Shown here one piece after another: positions 50,344 to 60,138 of a stretch of 64,000 nucleotides of DNA. A program made the translations under genes and the position numbers. The DNA is taken from NCBI RefSeq assembly GCF_032878875.1, contig NZ_CP118157.1, positions 930,001 through 994,000 on the forward strand, read 5' to 3'. How positions within the stretch are numbered: position 1 is the stretch's first letter; each line of letters opens with the position of its first letter. The notes under the pieces are model-generated. The model did no database searches. It was given only the letters and a program-made list of their open reading frames with translations, and had not been told where the DNA came from. Source of the stretch: Microbacterium sp. AB. GTDB taxonomy: Bacteria; Actinomycetota; Actinomycetes; Actinomycetales; Microbacteriaceae.

Positions 50344-51573
50344 TCACGCGAAGGCGCTGACGCCCGTGAGGTCGCGGCCGATCAGGAGGGCCTGCACGCT
50401 CTCGGTGCCCTCGTAGGTGTGGATCGCCTCGATGTCGGCCAGATGCTGGACGACGCGGTTCTCCAGGAGGATGCCGTTGCCCCCGAGCACATCCCGGGCG
50501 GTGCGGGCGATGTCACGCGCGGTGCGCGTGCCGTGGTACTTGGCCAGCGACGCCTGCGTCGGACGCAGCGCGCCCGCCGCCTCGAGGTCGGCCAGCCGCC
50601 GGCAGTACAGCTGCATCGACGTGAGCTCGGCGAGCATCCGCGACAGCCGCTCCTGCACCATCTGGAACCGCGCGAGGGGCTTGCCGAACTGGACCCGCTC
50701 CGTCGCATAGGCCAGAGCCGCCTCGAAGCACGCCGTGGCGTGACCGAGCGCCGACCACGCGACGCCCGAGCGGGTCGCGAAGAGCACGCGGGAGGCGTCC
50801 TTGAACGTGTGCGCTCCCGGGAGCAGCGCGTCCGACGGCACCCGCACGTCGTCGAGCGCGATGTGCGCCTGGTGGATGCCGCGGAGGGCGACCTTGCCCG
50901 TGATGACGGTCCCCGTGTATCCGGGGGCGTCCTGCTCGACGAGGAAGCACCGCACGGCGCCGTGGTCCGGGGCGCCCTCGTCGTCGACGCGCGCCCACAC
51001 GAAGGTGACGCCGCCCGATGCGCCGTTGCCGATCCACTTCTTCGCACCGCGGAGGACCCATCCGTCCCCGTCGCGCCGGGCAGAGGTCTCGAGCGACGTC
51101 GAGTCCGACCCGTGGTCGGGCTCGGTGAGGGCGAACGCTCCGGGAACCTCGCCCGACAGCAGCGGCTTCAGCCAGGCCGCCTGCTGCGCCTCGCTGCCGA
51201 AGAGCGCCAGGGTGCGCAGCGCGAGACCGCCCTGGACGGCGATCACGGTGCCGAGCGAGCCGTCGTGCCTCGACACCTCCATGTTCACGAGGCCGGCGGC
51301 CAGCGGAGACAGCGCCGGGACGTCCGGATGGTCGATGCCGTCCGCGAACAGCCCGGCTGCGCCGAGCTCGGAGAGCGCCTCCCGCGGGTACTCCGCGCGC
51401 TCCCAGGCCTCGAGCATCAGCGGCGCGAGCCGTGCGCCGACGTCGCGGGCACGCGACCAGGCGTCGCGATCCGCTCCTCCCACATCCTCGAACACGGCGT
51501 AGTAGTCGGTGCCGAGAGCCTTCGTGACGTCGTAGGACGAGACCCGCTCGCCGGGGAGGAGCTGCGATGCCAT
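50344..51573 (-). CDS. Glutaryl-CoA dehydrogenase-like acyl-CoA dehydrogenase
   Basis: The 409-residue protein has FALTEPDHGSDSTSLETSA, WVLRGAKKWIGNGASG, ATERVQFGKPLARFQMVQER, VLGGNGILLENRVVQHLAD and the C-terminal IHTYEGTESVQALLIGRDLT with catalytic Glu, which match glutaryl-CoA dehydrogenase best. It would convert glutaryl-CoA to crotonyl-CoA in lysine or tryptophan breakdown, with ETF as electron acceptor. No other genes of that pathway are adjacent, so a related acyl-CoA is possible. Confidence 0.88.
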   Translation of the reverse strand: MASQLLPGERVSSYDVTKALGTDYYAVFEDVGGADRDAWSRARDVGARLAPLMLEAWERAEYPREALSELGAAGLFADGIDHPDVPALSPLAAGLVNMEVSRHDGSLGTVIAVQGGLALRTLALFGSEAQQAAWLKPLLSGEVPGAFALTEPDHGSDSTSLETSARRDGDGWVLRGAKKWIGNGASGGVTFVWARVDDEGAPDHGAVRCFLVEQDAPGYTGTVITGKVALRGIHQAHIALDDVRVPSDALLPGAHTFKDASRVLFATRSGVAWSALGHATACFEAALAYATERVQFGKPLARFQMVQERLSRMLAELTSMQLYCRRLADLEAAGALRPTQASLAKYHGTRTARDIARTARDVLGGNGILLENRVVQHLADIEAIHTYEGTESVQALLIGRDLTGVSAFA

Positions 51574-51642
51574 GACGCCAGATTAGGCAGAGGCCTCCGG
51601 CGCGATCATCTAAGCTGGAGGAAGTCTTCAAAAGGAGCAGGG

Positions 51643-51795
51643 ATGTTCATCGTCGCTTTGGTTCTCTTCCTCGCCGGGATGGCGCTGTTCGGCGTGGCCT
51701 TCATGGTGCCGGCGTTCCAGGCCCTCGTCTTCGTGGCGGGCATCCTCCTCATCTGCCTCGCGATGGCGCTGCCGATGCACATCAAGGCCAAGTAG
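51643..51795 (+). CDS. Small two-helix membrane protein
   Basis: The 50-residue protein [20 protein letters not shown] and the following [20 protein letters not shown] forms two hydrophobic helices with a short turn, ending MHIKAK. It is preceded by AAAAGGAGCAGGG, a strong ribosome binding site, and TAAGCT (51611-51616) may be its -10. A hairpin terminator follows. Such proteins are widespread in actinobacteria without known function. Confidence 0.75.
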   Translation: MFIVALVLFLAGMALFGVAFMVPAFQALVFVAGILLICLAMALPMHIKAK

Positions 51796-51808
51796 GCGCG
51801 CCCCCTTG

Positions 51809-51838
51809 GAAACGGCCCCGGGAGACCGGGGCCGTTTC
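51809..51838 (+). terminator. Hairpin terminator after the small membrane protein
   Basis: A 13-bp perfect stem with arms GAAACGGCCCCGG and CCGGGGCCGTTTC and a GAGA loop lies 13 bases after the stop. It lacks a long T tract after the stem. Confidence 0.75.
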
Positions 51839-51884
51839 GCATGCCCGCGCCGGGAGCCCGAAGGAAGCGGCATCCGCGCGGTAG

Positions 51885-51914
51885 TAGGGTGGGGGACTGG
51901 TCGAGATCTCTCGA
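51885..51914 (+). promoter_or_regulatory. sucCD promoter -10 and leader palindrome
   Basis: TAGGGT (51885-51890) is a good actinobacterial -10 with no clear -35. About 10 bases later the leader has a perfect inverted repeat TCGAGA-TC-TCTCGA (51901-51914) near the expected transcription start. It may be an operator or a 5' hairpin; no regulator can be named. Confidence 0.4.
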
Positions 51915-51967
51915 CGCCGAGACGTTTCCACGCGTCTTGTCCCGTGGCCCCATCGAAGGAATGCAAC

Positions 51968-53134
51968 GTGGATCTGTACGAGTACCAGGCTCGAGACCTT
52001 TTTGAGAAGTACGAGGTGCCGGTGCTCGCCGGCATCGTCGCGGACACCCCCGAGGAGGTGAGAGCGGCAGCCGAGAAGATCGGCGGCGTGGTCGTCGTCA
52101 AGGCCCAGGTGAAGACGGGCGGACGCGGCAAGGCCGGCGGCGTGAAGGTCGCCAAGACCCCCGACGAGGCGTACGAGGCGGCGAAGGCGATCCTCGGCCT
52201 CGACATCAAGGGCCACGTCGTCAAGCGCGTCATGGTCGCCCAGGGCGCCGACATCGCCCGCGAGTTCTACTTCTCGGTGCTGCTGGACCGCTCGAACCGC
52301 TCCTACCTGTCGCTCGCCAGCGTCGAGGGCGGCATGGAGATCGAGCAGCTCGCCGTCGAGAAGCCCGAGGCGCTCGCCCGCGTCGAGGTGAACCCCCTCA
52401 CGGGGATCGACGAGGCCAAGGCCATCGAGATCGCCCGCGCCGGCGGATGGGACGAGGAGCTCGCCCCGAAGGTCGCCGACGTCTTCGTCAAGCTCTACGA
52501 CGTCTACACGGGCGAGGGGGCGACCCTCGTCGAGGTCAACCCGCTCGTGCTCACGGGCGCAGGCGACATCGTCGCGCTCGACGGCAAGGTGTCGCTCGAC
52601 GACAACGCCAGCGAGGTGCGCCACCCCGAGCACGAGGAGCTCGAGGACAAGGGCGCCGCAGACCCGCTCGAGGCCAAGGCCAAGGCGAGCGGCCTCAACT
52701 ACGTCAAGCTCGACGGCGAGGTCGGCATCATCGGCAACGGCGCGGGCCTCGTCATGTCGACGCTCGACGTCGTCGCCTACGCGGGCGAGGCCCACGGCGG
52801 AGTGAAGCCGGCGAACTTCCTCGACATCGGAGGCGGCGCCTCGGCGACGGTCATGGCGGCCGGTCTCGACGTCATCCTCGGCGACGAGCAGGTCAAGAGC
52901 GTCTTCGTGAACGTCTTCGGCGGCATCACGTCGTGCGTCGCCGTCGCGGAGGGCATCGTGAAGGCCCTCGAGATCCTCGGCGACACGGCCACGAAGCCGC
53001 TCGTCGTGCGCCTCGACGGCAACCAGGTCGAGGAGGGCCGCGCCATCCTCGCGGGAGCGGGACATCCGCTCGTCACGCTCGCGGCGGGCATGGACGAGGG
53101 CGCCGACAAGGCCGCCGAGCTGGCGAACGCCTGA
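51968..53134 (+). CDS. sucC: Succinyl-CoA synthetase beta subunit (ADP-forming)
   Basis: A 388-residue TCA-cycle subunit with N-terminal [23 protein letters not shown]-grasp region [20 protein letters not shown], and C-terminal [20 protein letters not shown], which contacts the phospho-His of SucD. The GTG at 51968 after GAAGGAATGCAAC gives the family N-terminus; an upstream frame is noise. It is followed by sucD after 21 bases. Confidence 0.97.
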   Translation: MDLYEYQARDLFEKYEVPVLAGIVADTPEEVRAAAEKIGGVVVVKAQVKTGGRGKAGGVKVAKTPDEAYEAAKAILGLDIKGHVVKRVMVAQGADIAREFYFSVLLDRSNRSYLSLASVEGGMEIEQLAVEKPEALARVEVNPLTGIDEAKAIEIARAGGWDEELAPKVADVFVKLYDVYTGEGATLVEVNPLVLTGAGDIVALDGKVSLDDNASEVRHPEHEELEDKGAADPLEAKAKASGLNYVKLDGEVGIIGNGAGLVMSTLDVVAYAGEAHGGVKPANFLDIGGGASATVMAAGLDVILGDEQVKSVFVNVFGGITSCVAVAEGIVKALEILGDTATKPLVVRLDGNQVEEGRAILAGAGHPLVTLAAGMDEGADKAAELANA

Positions 53135-53155
53135 GACGGAAGAGGACACAGGGAA

Positions 53156-54058
<903 letters not shown>

Positions 54059-54070
54059 ACGGTCTTCACG

Positions 54071-54102
54071 AGAAGGGCCCCGCCGGACGGCGGGGCCCTT
54101 CT
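54071..54102 (+). terminator. sucCD terminator
   Basis: A 14-bp perfect stem, AGAAGGGCCCCGCC and GGCGGGGCCCTTCT around GGAC, starts 12 bases after the sucD stop. It can act for the convergent LigD-type gene as well. Confidence 0.85.
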
Positions 54103-54107
54103 GCGCC

Positions 54108-55127
54108 TCAGCCCTTCCTGGCCCGTGAGGGCTGGACGCGGGGCGGCTCGCCCGGCATCTTCGGGAAGTCCGGCGGGAACGGCAGCTCGCCGAGGCCGTC
54201 CGCGACGTCCCGCTCCCACCATCCGAGCAGGACGTCGATCGATCCCGGGGCGTCCGCGAAGCCGGCCCAGGGATCGCCGGCCCCGGAGAGGCGCTGCGGA
54301 ACGGTCCGCACCGTGAACGCGTGCGGGTCGACGCCGTCGAGCTCGTCCCACGTCACGGGCGTCGACACGGTGGCCTGCGGCAGCGCGCGCGGGCTGTAGG
54401 CGCCGGCCATCGTCCTGTCGCGGTTCGCCTGGTTGAAGTCGACGAAGACGCGCTCCCCGCGCTCCTCCTTCCACCAGCTCGTCGTGACGCGGTCGGGCAT
54501 CCGCCGTTCCAGCTCGCGGCTCGCCGCGATCACCGCATGGCGCACCTCGAGGAACTCCCAGCGCGGCTCTATGGGCACGAAGAGGTGGATGCCGCGGCTC
54601 CCGCTCGTCTTGACCCACGACGTCAGGCCCGCCTCGCCGAGCACCTCGCGCATGGCGTGCGCCGCGGCGACGACGTCGGCGAAGTCCGTTCCGGGCTGCG
54701 GGTCGAGGTCGATGCGCAGCTCGACGGGATGGTCCGTGTCGGAGGCGAGCGAGGCCCACGGATGGAACACGACGGCGTTCATCTGCGCGGCCCACACGGC
54801 GGCCGCGGGCTCGGTGAGCACGAGCTGCGGATGGCGTCTGCCGCTGTTGTAGGTGACGGGCACCGACTCGACGAAGCCCGGAGCGCCCCGCGGCGGGTTC
54901 TTGGAGAAGAAGCTCTCGCCGTCGACGGAGCCGGGGTAGCGCTCGAGCGAGATCGGCCGGCCGCCGCTGTGCGCGAGGAAGGGCCCGGACACCGCGATGA
55001 GGTACTCCGCGAGCTCTCGCTTGGTGACGCCGGCCGCGGGCCAGACGAGCCGGTCGGGACTCGACAGGCTGACCTCACGCTCGCCGAGGGGGCCCGGCAC
55101 GGTCAGGGTGAGGCGCTCGGAGGGCAT
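54108..55127 (-). CDS. Stand-alone LigD-type primase-polymerase domain protein
   Basis: The 339-residue protein consists of one archaeo-eukaryotic primase-like polymerase domain. Visible motifs are ELRIDLDPQPGTDFADV, with the metal-binding Asp-X-Asp, VKTSGSRGIHLFVPIEP with the conserved His, and RVFVDFNQANRDRTMAGAYS with the third Asp. In LigD this domain adds (ribo)nucleotides during non-homologous end joining; here it lacks ligase and nuclease domains. No Ku gene is in the window. It may cooperate with Ku and ligase encoded elsewhere. Confidence 0.9.
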   Translation of the reverse strand: MPSERLTLTVPGPLGEREVSLSSPDRLVWPAAGVTKRELAEYLIAVSGPFLAHSGGRPISLERYPGSVDGESFFSKNPPRGAPGFVESVPVTYNSGRRHPQLVLTEPAAAVWAAQMNAVVFHPWASLASDTDHPVELRIDLDPQPGTDFADVVAAAHAMREVLGEAGLTSWVKTSGSRGIHLFVPIEPRWEFLEVRHAVIAASRELERRMPDRVTTSWWKEERGERVFVDFNQANRDRTMAGAYSPRALPQATVSTPVTWDELDGVDPHAFTVRTVPQRLSGAGDPWAGFADAPGSIDVLLGWWERDVADGLGELPFPPDFPKMPGEPPRVQPSRARKG

Positions 55128-55173
55128 GGGCCGACTCTAGGGCGGTGCGGGCACGCCCGTCAGGGGGTTGCGC

Positions 55174-55872
55174 TCACTCGCCGAAGCCCGACTCGACGAG
55201 CGCGCGGATCGCGTCGATCGCGCGGTCGGCGTCCGGGCCGTCGGCCGTGACGTCGATCGTGTCGCCGCGGCGGGCGCCGAGCGCCATGAGGCCCACGAGG
55301 CTCCGGCCGTCGACGGCGGGCCTGGTCGCGGTGCCGATGCGCACGACCGCGTCGAGTCCGCGCAGCGCACCGGCGACGGATGCCGCGGGCCGCGCATGCA
55401 GGCCGATCTCGTTGGTGAGGAGGAACGACTCCGAGCGGCCGGAGGGCGGCGGCGGCGCGGGCTCGCCGTCGTCCGCTCCGAGGTGCTGGAGCTTCGCGGT
55501 GAGGGCGCGGCGCGCCTCGCGCTCGACCTCGTCGATGTCGCCGCCGGCGGCCGCGCGCGCCACGGCCGCGACGAAGCCCTCGACGAGCGGGGCCGCGGCG
55601 AGCCGCACCTCGCCTCCTGTCGCCGCGAGGTCGACGGCCAGCTCGGCGCTCATCACGGCCGAGCCGAGGTCGGTGAAGACGAGCGTCCCCTCGGGGGAGG
55701 CCACGGACTCGATCGCCTCGGCGATGAGCGCGGCGTCGGTGCCGACGCCCCCGTCGGCCGTTCCCGCGGCGACGGCGATGGGCGGCGGCTCGGGGCGGGC
55801 CATCTCGCCCGCGAGCAGGACGAGGGCCTCGGCGAGCGCGGTGCTGTGCGAGACGACGACGAACGCGATCAT
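55174..55872 (-). CDS. dhaM: DhaM: PTS EIIA-HPr phosphotransfer subunit of dihydroxyacetone kinase
   Basis: The 232-residue protein fuses an EIIA-Man-like domain (1-130; VVVSHSTALAEAL with His9) and an HPr domain (about 145-232; EIGLHARPAASVAGAL with the phospho-His). E. coli DhaM has an additional EI-like domain, missing here, so phosphate must come from a separate enzyme I. It phosphorylates ADP bound to DhaL. The ATG overlaps the dhaL stop (ATGA). Confidence 0.92.
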   Translation of the reverse strand: MIAFVVVSHSTALAEALVLLAGEMARPEPPPIAVAAGTADGGVGTDAALIAEAIESVASPEGTLVFTDLGSAVMSAELAVDLAATGGEVRLAAAPLVEGFVAAVARAAAGGDIDEVEREARRALTAKLQHLGADDGEPAPPPPSGRSESFLLTNEIGLHARPAASVAGALRGLDAVVRIGTATRPAVDGRSLVGLMALGARRGDTIDVTADGPDADRAIDAIRALVESGFGE

Positions 55873-56495
55873 GCCAGCGCCTCGGCCAGGGCCTCGAACA
55901 GCAGCGCCGTCGACACGGAGCCGGGGTCCAGATGCCCTGCGCTGCGCTCGCCCAGGTAGCTCGCCCGTCCCTTGCGGGCGACGAGGGGCTCCGTCGCGTC
56001 GCTCCCCGCGCGCGCGGCGCCCGCGGCGGCGGAGGCGGCGGCCGCCGGATCGGAGGGGTCCGCCTCGAACGCCTCCACGGCGGGGAGCATCGCGTCGAGC
56101 ATGGTCTTGTCCCCCGCCGAGGCCTTTCCGCGAGCGACCACCCCCTCGGCCCCCGCACGCAGCGCGGCGGCGAGCGCCGCGCCGTCGAGCGCGGCGGCGC
56201 CCGCGGCCTGCGTGCCGAACCGGAGGAAGAACGTGCCGTAGAGCGGCCCGCTCGCCCCTCCGACGGTGGAGACGAGGGCCATGCCGACCGTCTTCCCGAG
56301 GGCGTCGACGGTGGCAGGCGGCGTCTCGTCGAGCTTGGCGGCCGCCGCGGCCGTCCCACGCGCCATGTTCGCGCCGTGGTCGGCGTCGCCGATAGCCGAG
56401 TCGAGCTCGGTGAGCCGGCCCTGCTCGGCGGCGATGCGATCGCGGAACAGCGTCACCCAGGAGACGAGAGTCGGGAGCGAGATCTCCGTGCCCAT
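55869..56495 (-). CDS. dhaL: Dihydroxyacetone kinase ADP-binding subunit DhaL
   Basis: The 208-residue all-helical subunit has LDSAIGDADHGANMARG with the Asp cluster binding Mg-ADP, TVGGASGPLYGTFFLR and GKASAGDKTMLDAMLPA, all DhaL signatures. It transfers phosphate from DhaM to dihydroxyacetone on DhaK. It lies 4 bases from the dhaK stop and is coupled to dhaM. Confidence 0.94.
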   Translation of the reverse strand: MGTEISLPTLVSWVTLFRDRIAAEQGRLTELDSAIGDADHGANMARGTAAAAAKLDETPPATVDALGKTVGMALVSTVGGASGPLYGTFFLRFGTQAAGAAALDGAALAAALRAGAEGVVARGKASAGDKTMLDAMLPAVEAFEADPSDPAAAASAAAGAARAGSDATEPLVARKGRASYLGERSAGHLDPGSVSTALLFEALAEALA

Positions 56496-56499
56496 CCGC

Positions 56500-57495
56500 T
56501 CACCGCCCCCATCGCAGGCCGGGCGTCACGACGGGCGCGTCCCACAGTCGGAGCAGCTCGTCGTCCGCGCGCAGCAGGGTGAGCGAGCATCCCGCCATGT
56601 CGAGGGACGTGATGTAGTCGCCGACGAGGCGGCGCTCGACCCGCACGCCCGCCCTGTCGAGCAGCTTCGCCACCTCGCCGTACATGAGGTACAGCTCGAG
56701 GAGGGGCGACCCGCCCATCCCGTTCAGCATCGCGACGACGGGCGCCCCGGTGAAGTCGGCGTCCGCGAGGATCGGCTCGACGAGCATCTCGGCGATCTGC
56801 GCCGCGGGCGCGAGCGGGACCCTGCGGCGCCCCGGCTCGCCGTGGATGCCGACGCCGATCTCCATCTCGTCGTCCGCCAGCTCGAACGTCGGCCTCCCCG
56901 CCGCCGGGACGGTGCCGCTCGTGAGCGCCATGCCCATGGACCTCCCCTGCGCCGACACGGTCTCGGCCACGCGGACGACGTCGTCGAGCGGACGTCCCTC
57001 CTCGGCCGCGGCTCCGGCGATCTTCTCGAGGAGCACGGTGAGGCCCACGCCGCGCCGGCCCGCGGTGTAGGTGGAGTCCTCGACGGCGACGTCGTCGTGG
57101 ACGAGGACGGTCGCGACCTCCGTGCCCGCGGCGTCGGCCAGCTCGGCGGCCATCTCGAAGTTCATCACGTCGCCGGTGTAGTTCTTCACGACGTGCAGCA
57201 CGCCGGCCCCGCCGTCGACGGCGGTCGTCGCCGCGAGCACCTGGTCGGGGGTCGGCGACGTGAACACCTCGCCCGCGCACGCGGCGTCCAGCATCCCGTA
57301 CCCGACGAACCCGCCGTGCAACGGCTCGTGCCCCGAGCCGCCGCCCGAGACGACCGCGACCTTGCCGGGGTCCTTCGCCGTCGCGCGCAGCACGACGCGG
57401 CTGTCGTGGTCGACGCGGATCTCCGGCAGCGCCGCCTCCATGCCGGTCAGCGCGTCGGACACGACGCGGGCGACCTCGCCGACCAGCTTCTTCAT
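56500..57495 (-). CDS. dhaK: Dihydroxyacetone kinase substrate-binding subunit DhaK
   Basis: The 331-residue subunit has VVSGGGSGHEPLHGGFVGYG and GVLHVVKNYTGDVMNFEMA in the substrate-binding fold, and the covalent-substrate His lies in the C-terminal half (near VGIHGEPG). It carries dihydroxyacetone as a hemiaminal. It heads the dhaKLM operon, downstream of a promoter at 57571-57599. No dhaR or glycerol dehydrogenase is adjacent. Confidence 0.94.
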   Translation of the reverse strand: MKKLVGEVARVVSDALTGMEAALPEIRVDHDSRVVLRATAKDPGKVAVVSGGGSGHEPLHGGFVGYGMLDAACAGEVFTSPTPDQVLAATTAVDGGAGVLHVVKNYTGDVMNFEMAAELADAAGTEVATVLVHDDVAVEDSTYTAGRRGVGLTVLLEKIAGAAAEEGRPLDDVVRVAETVSAQGRSMGMALTSGTVPAAGRPTFELADDEMEIGVGIHGEPGRRRVPLAPAAQIAEMLVEPILADADFTGAPVVAMLNGMGGSPLLELYLMYGEVAKLLDRAGVRVERRLVGDYITSLDMAGCSLTLLRADDELLRLWDAPVVTPGLRWGR

Positions 57496-57570
57496 GTTCC
57501 GGTCCCGGCGGCCGTGGTGATCGTGGACATCCGTGCTCCCTCGTGCTCGACGCCTGCGTCGTCACGCCTC

Positions 57571-57599
57571 ACTATTCGCAGGCCCGGGCGAGGTGTCAA
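57571..57599 (-). promoter_or_regulatory. Candidate dhaKLM promoter
   Basis: On the minus strand a consensus -35 TTGACA (57599-57594), a 17-bp spacer and -10 AATAGT (57576-57571) precede dhaK by about 75 bases. The -10 is imperfect. Confidence 0.45.
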
Positions 57600-57645
57600 G
57601 AGCGCCGAGCGGATGTGCACCGCAGACGTGTCGTAGGCTCGGTCC

Positions 57646-58098
57646 ATGCCGCTTCAGGGAGAGTACGCACCGGGCACGTCGGAGCAGGCGCGCAGGCAGG
57701 CCGAGGCCTTCGAGACGTCGAAGGGCGCCGACGCGTCCGTGCTGCCGGGGACCGAATGGCCCATCATCGTGCTGACGAGCGTCGGGGCGAAGACCGGCAA
57801 GCTCCGCAAGACCGCGCTCATGCGCGTCGAGCACGATGGGCGCTATGCCGTCGTCGCGTCGAAGGGCGGTGCGCCGAAACCGCCGACGTGGTTCTGGAAC
57901 CTGAAGGCCAACCCCCACGTCGAGCTGCAGGACGGCGCCGTCACGCGCGACTATCTGGCCCGGGAGCTCGACACGGCGTCCGAGGAGTACGCGCGGTGGT
58001 GGGAGCGTGCCGTCGCGGCCTACCCGCCGTACGCCGAGTATCAGGAGCGCACGACTCGCCGCATCGAGGTCTTCGTCCTCGAACCGCTCGAGGCGTAG
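57646..58098 (+). CDS. DUF385 / F420-type nitroreductase family protein
   Basis: The 150-residue protein is of the deazaflavin-dependent nitroreductase (Ddn-like) family: [40 protein letters not shown] and [12 protein letters not shown] are its conserved strands. These proteins use F420H2 for reductions or act in quinone protection; the substrate is unknown. TAGGCT ends 6 bases before the ATG, so the mRNA is probably leaderless. It is divergent from dhaKLM. Confidence 0.88.
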   Translation: MPLQGEYAPGTSEQARRQAEAFETSKGADASVLPGTEWPIIVLTSVGAKTGKLRKTALMRVEHDGRYAVVASKGGAPKPPTWFWNLKANPHVELQDGAVTRDYLARELDTASEEYARWWERAVAAYPPYAEYQERTTRRIEVFVLEPLEA

Positions 58099-58152
58099 CG
58101 CCCGGCGCGGGTCCGGGCTTCTCCGGGCCGTGGCCGGTAGGGTCGTCTCGCC

Positions 58153-59475
58153 ATGCACCGGATCCTCATCGCCCTGCTCGCCGCGTTCGACGCTCTCGTG
58201 GCCGCGGCGGTCGGCCTCGTCGTCGTCCTCGCCCCCCTGACGCTGCTGTGGGTCTTCGCCTTCGGCGTGGACGCGGACTGGGCGGCGCTGTGGCCGGCGA
58301 CGGCGCGCATCTGGCAGCTCGGGGCGCTCGTGCCGGTGTCGTTCGCGTTCGACGACGCCGCCGTCGTGGCGCTCGGCCTCCCGGCGGACGGCGCGTCGTT
58401 CGCGCTGTCGCTCGCGCCGCTCGCGCTGACGGTCTTCGCCGTGGTCTTCGCCGCGCGGTCGGCTCGTCGCGCGGTCCGCAGCGGCGGCGCGGCGACGGGC
58501 GTGGTCGCCGGCATCGCCGCGACCGCGGCGATCGCCGCGGTCGTGCTCGTCAGCTCCGGCAACGCGCTCGCGACGGTCGAGCCGTGGCAGGCCGTCGTCT
58601 TCCCCGCCCTCGTCTACGGCGCCGGAGCGTTCGCCGGGGCGTGGACCGAGGCGTGGGCCGAGGGCGACGGCGGCGCGATCGACGCCCTGCGGGAGCGGAT
58701 CGACGCGTGGCCGTCGAAGTGGCGGGAGCTGCCGTCGCTCGCCGTCCGGGGTGCTGCCCTCGCCCTCGCCGGCGTCGTCGGCGTCGGGGCGATCGCGGTC
58801 GTCGTCGCCGTGCTCCTGCGCGCCGACGAGGTCATCGCGCTGTTCGAGCGCGCGCAGGTCGACGGGCTCGGGGCCACGGCGATCGCGCTCGCGCAGCTGG
58901 CCTACCTCCCGACGCTCATCGGATGGGCCGTGGCGTGGACCGCCGGTCCCGGGTTCGCCGTCGGGGCGGCCACGGCCGTGTCTCCCGCCGGCACCCAGCT
59001 CGGGGTCGTGCCCGGCATCCCCGTGCTCGGACTGCTGCCGGAGCAGGGGTCTCCGTGGCTGCTGCTCGTGCTGCTGCTGCCGGTCGCCGCCGGCGCCGCC
59101 GCGGGGTGGGCCGTGCGCTCGGCCCTCGTCGCCGAGTGGGAGGCGGACCCGCCGGAGACGCCGGAGTCCGCGGACGCGTCACCGCGGGAGCCGGTCTCGC
59201 CGCGCATCGTGCTCGCCGTCGCGATCGCCGTGCTCGCGGGCGCGGGCGCGGCGATCGTCGCGGCGGTCTCCTCGGGGGCGATCGGCCCGGGGCGCCTGGA
59301 GACCGTGGGAGCGGAGCCGGGCCCGGTCGCCCTCGCCGTGGGGCTCGAGGTCCTGCTGGGGGCGGCGATCCTGCTGCTCTCGCCGCGCGGGCGCGCGGGC
59401 GGCCTCGCCTCGGACGACGCGGATGGCCGCGCGGCCACGGCGGACGGGGGCGATGTGCGCGCGCCGGTAGACTAG
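58153..59475 (+). CDS. DUF6350 family membrane protein
   Basis: The 440-residue protein has about ten hydrophobic segments rich in Ala and Val and an acidic C-terminal tail. Its size and position directly before purN match the DUF6350 proteins of actinobacteria. The function is unknown. TAGGGT lies 9 bases before the ATG, so the leader would be very short. The final codons and stop lie directly before the purN start. Confidence 0.75.
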   Translation: MHRILIALLAAFDALVAAAVGLVVVLAPLTLLWVFAFGVDADWAALWPATARIWQLGALVPVSFAFDDAAVVALGLPADGASFALSLAPLALTVFAVVFAARSARRAVRSGGAATGVVAGIAATAAIAAVVLVSSGNALATVEPWQAVVFPALVYGAGAFAGAWTEAWAEGDGGAIDALRERIDAWPSKWRELPSLAVRGAALALAGVVGVGAIAVVVAVLLRADEVIALFERAQVDGLGATAIALAQLAYLPTLIGWAVAWTAGPGFAVGAATAVSPAGTQLGVVPGIPVLGLLPEQGSPWLLLVLLLPVAAGAAAGWAVRSALVAEWEADPPETPESADASPREPVSPRIVLAVAIAVLAGAGAAIVAAVSSGAIGPGRLETVGAEPGPVALAVGLEVLLGAAILLLSPRGRAGGLASDDADGRAATADGGDVRAPVD

Positions 59476-59479
59476 CCGC

Positions 59480-60076
59480 GTGCTCACGGTCGCCGTCCTC
59501 ATCTCCGGCACCGGTTCGAACCTCCGTGCCCTTCTCGAAGCCGCGAGCGACCCGGCGTATCCCGCGCGGGTCGTCGCCGTCGGAGCCGACCGCGCCGCGG
59601 CCGGCCTCGCTCACGCGGAGGCGTTCGGCGTGCCGGCCTTCACGGTCGCCTTCCGCGACCACCCCTCGCGCGAGGCGTGGGGGGAGGAGCTCGCGCGACG
59701 CCTTCGGGCCGTCGGCGCCGATCTCATCGTGCTGAGCGGTCTCATGCGCCTTCTGCCGGCATCGGTCGTCGACGAGTTCGGCCCGCGCATCGTCAACACC
59801 CATCCGGCCTATCTGCCGGAGTTCCCGGGGGCCCACGGCGTGCGCGACGCGCTCGCCGCGGGCGCGGACCAGAGCGGCGCGAGCGTGATCGTCGTCGACA
59901 ACGGCGTCGACTCCGGACCCGTCCTCGCGCAGGAGCGCGTCGCCGTGCTCCCGGGCGACGACGAGACGACGCTCCACGAGCGCATCAAGCCCGTCGAGCG
60001 ACGGCTCCTCATCGACGTCGTCCGCCGCATCGCCGACGGCGAGATCGACCTGGAGCATCCCGCGCCCGCGCCGTGA
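59480..60076 (+). CDS. purN: Phosphoribosylglycinamide formyltransferase
   Basis: The 198-residue PurN uses 10-formyl-THF to formylate [20 protein letters not shown] is the phosphate-binding start, [20 protein letters not shown] with [20 protein letters not shown] holds the catalytic Asn-His, and [12 protein letters not shown] the conserved Asp. The GTG is 4 bases after the DUF6350 stop. TAGACT, formed by the end of that gene, ends 6 bases before it, so purN may have its own leaderless transcript. purH follows after 62 bases. Confidence 0.95.
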   Translation: MLTVAVLISGTGSNLRALLEAASDPAYPARVVAVGADRAAAGLAHAEAFGVPAFTVAFRDHPSREAWGEELARRLRAVGADLIVLSGLMRLLPASVVDEFGPRIVNTHPAYLPEFPGAHGVRDALAAGADQSGASVIVVDNGVDSGPVLAQERVAVLPGDDETTLHERIKPVERRLLIDVVRRIADGEIDLEHPAPAP

Positions 60077-60138
60077 CGCGACGACGCGCCGTCCGTACCT
60101 CAGACCATCCGCCACCGATTCCTCGAGAAGGAGCCCTC

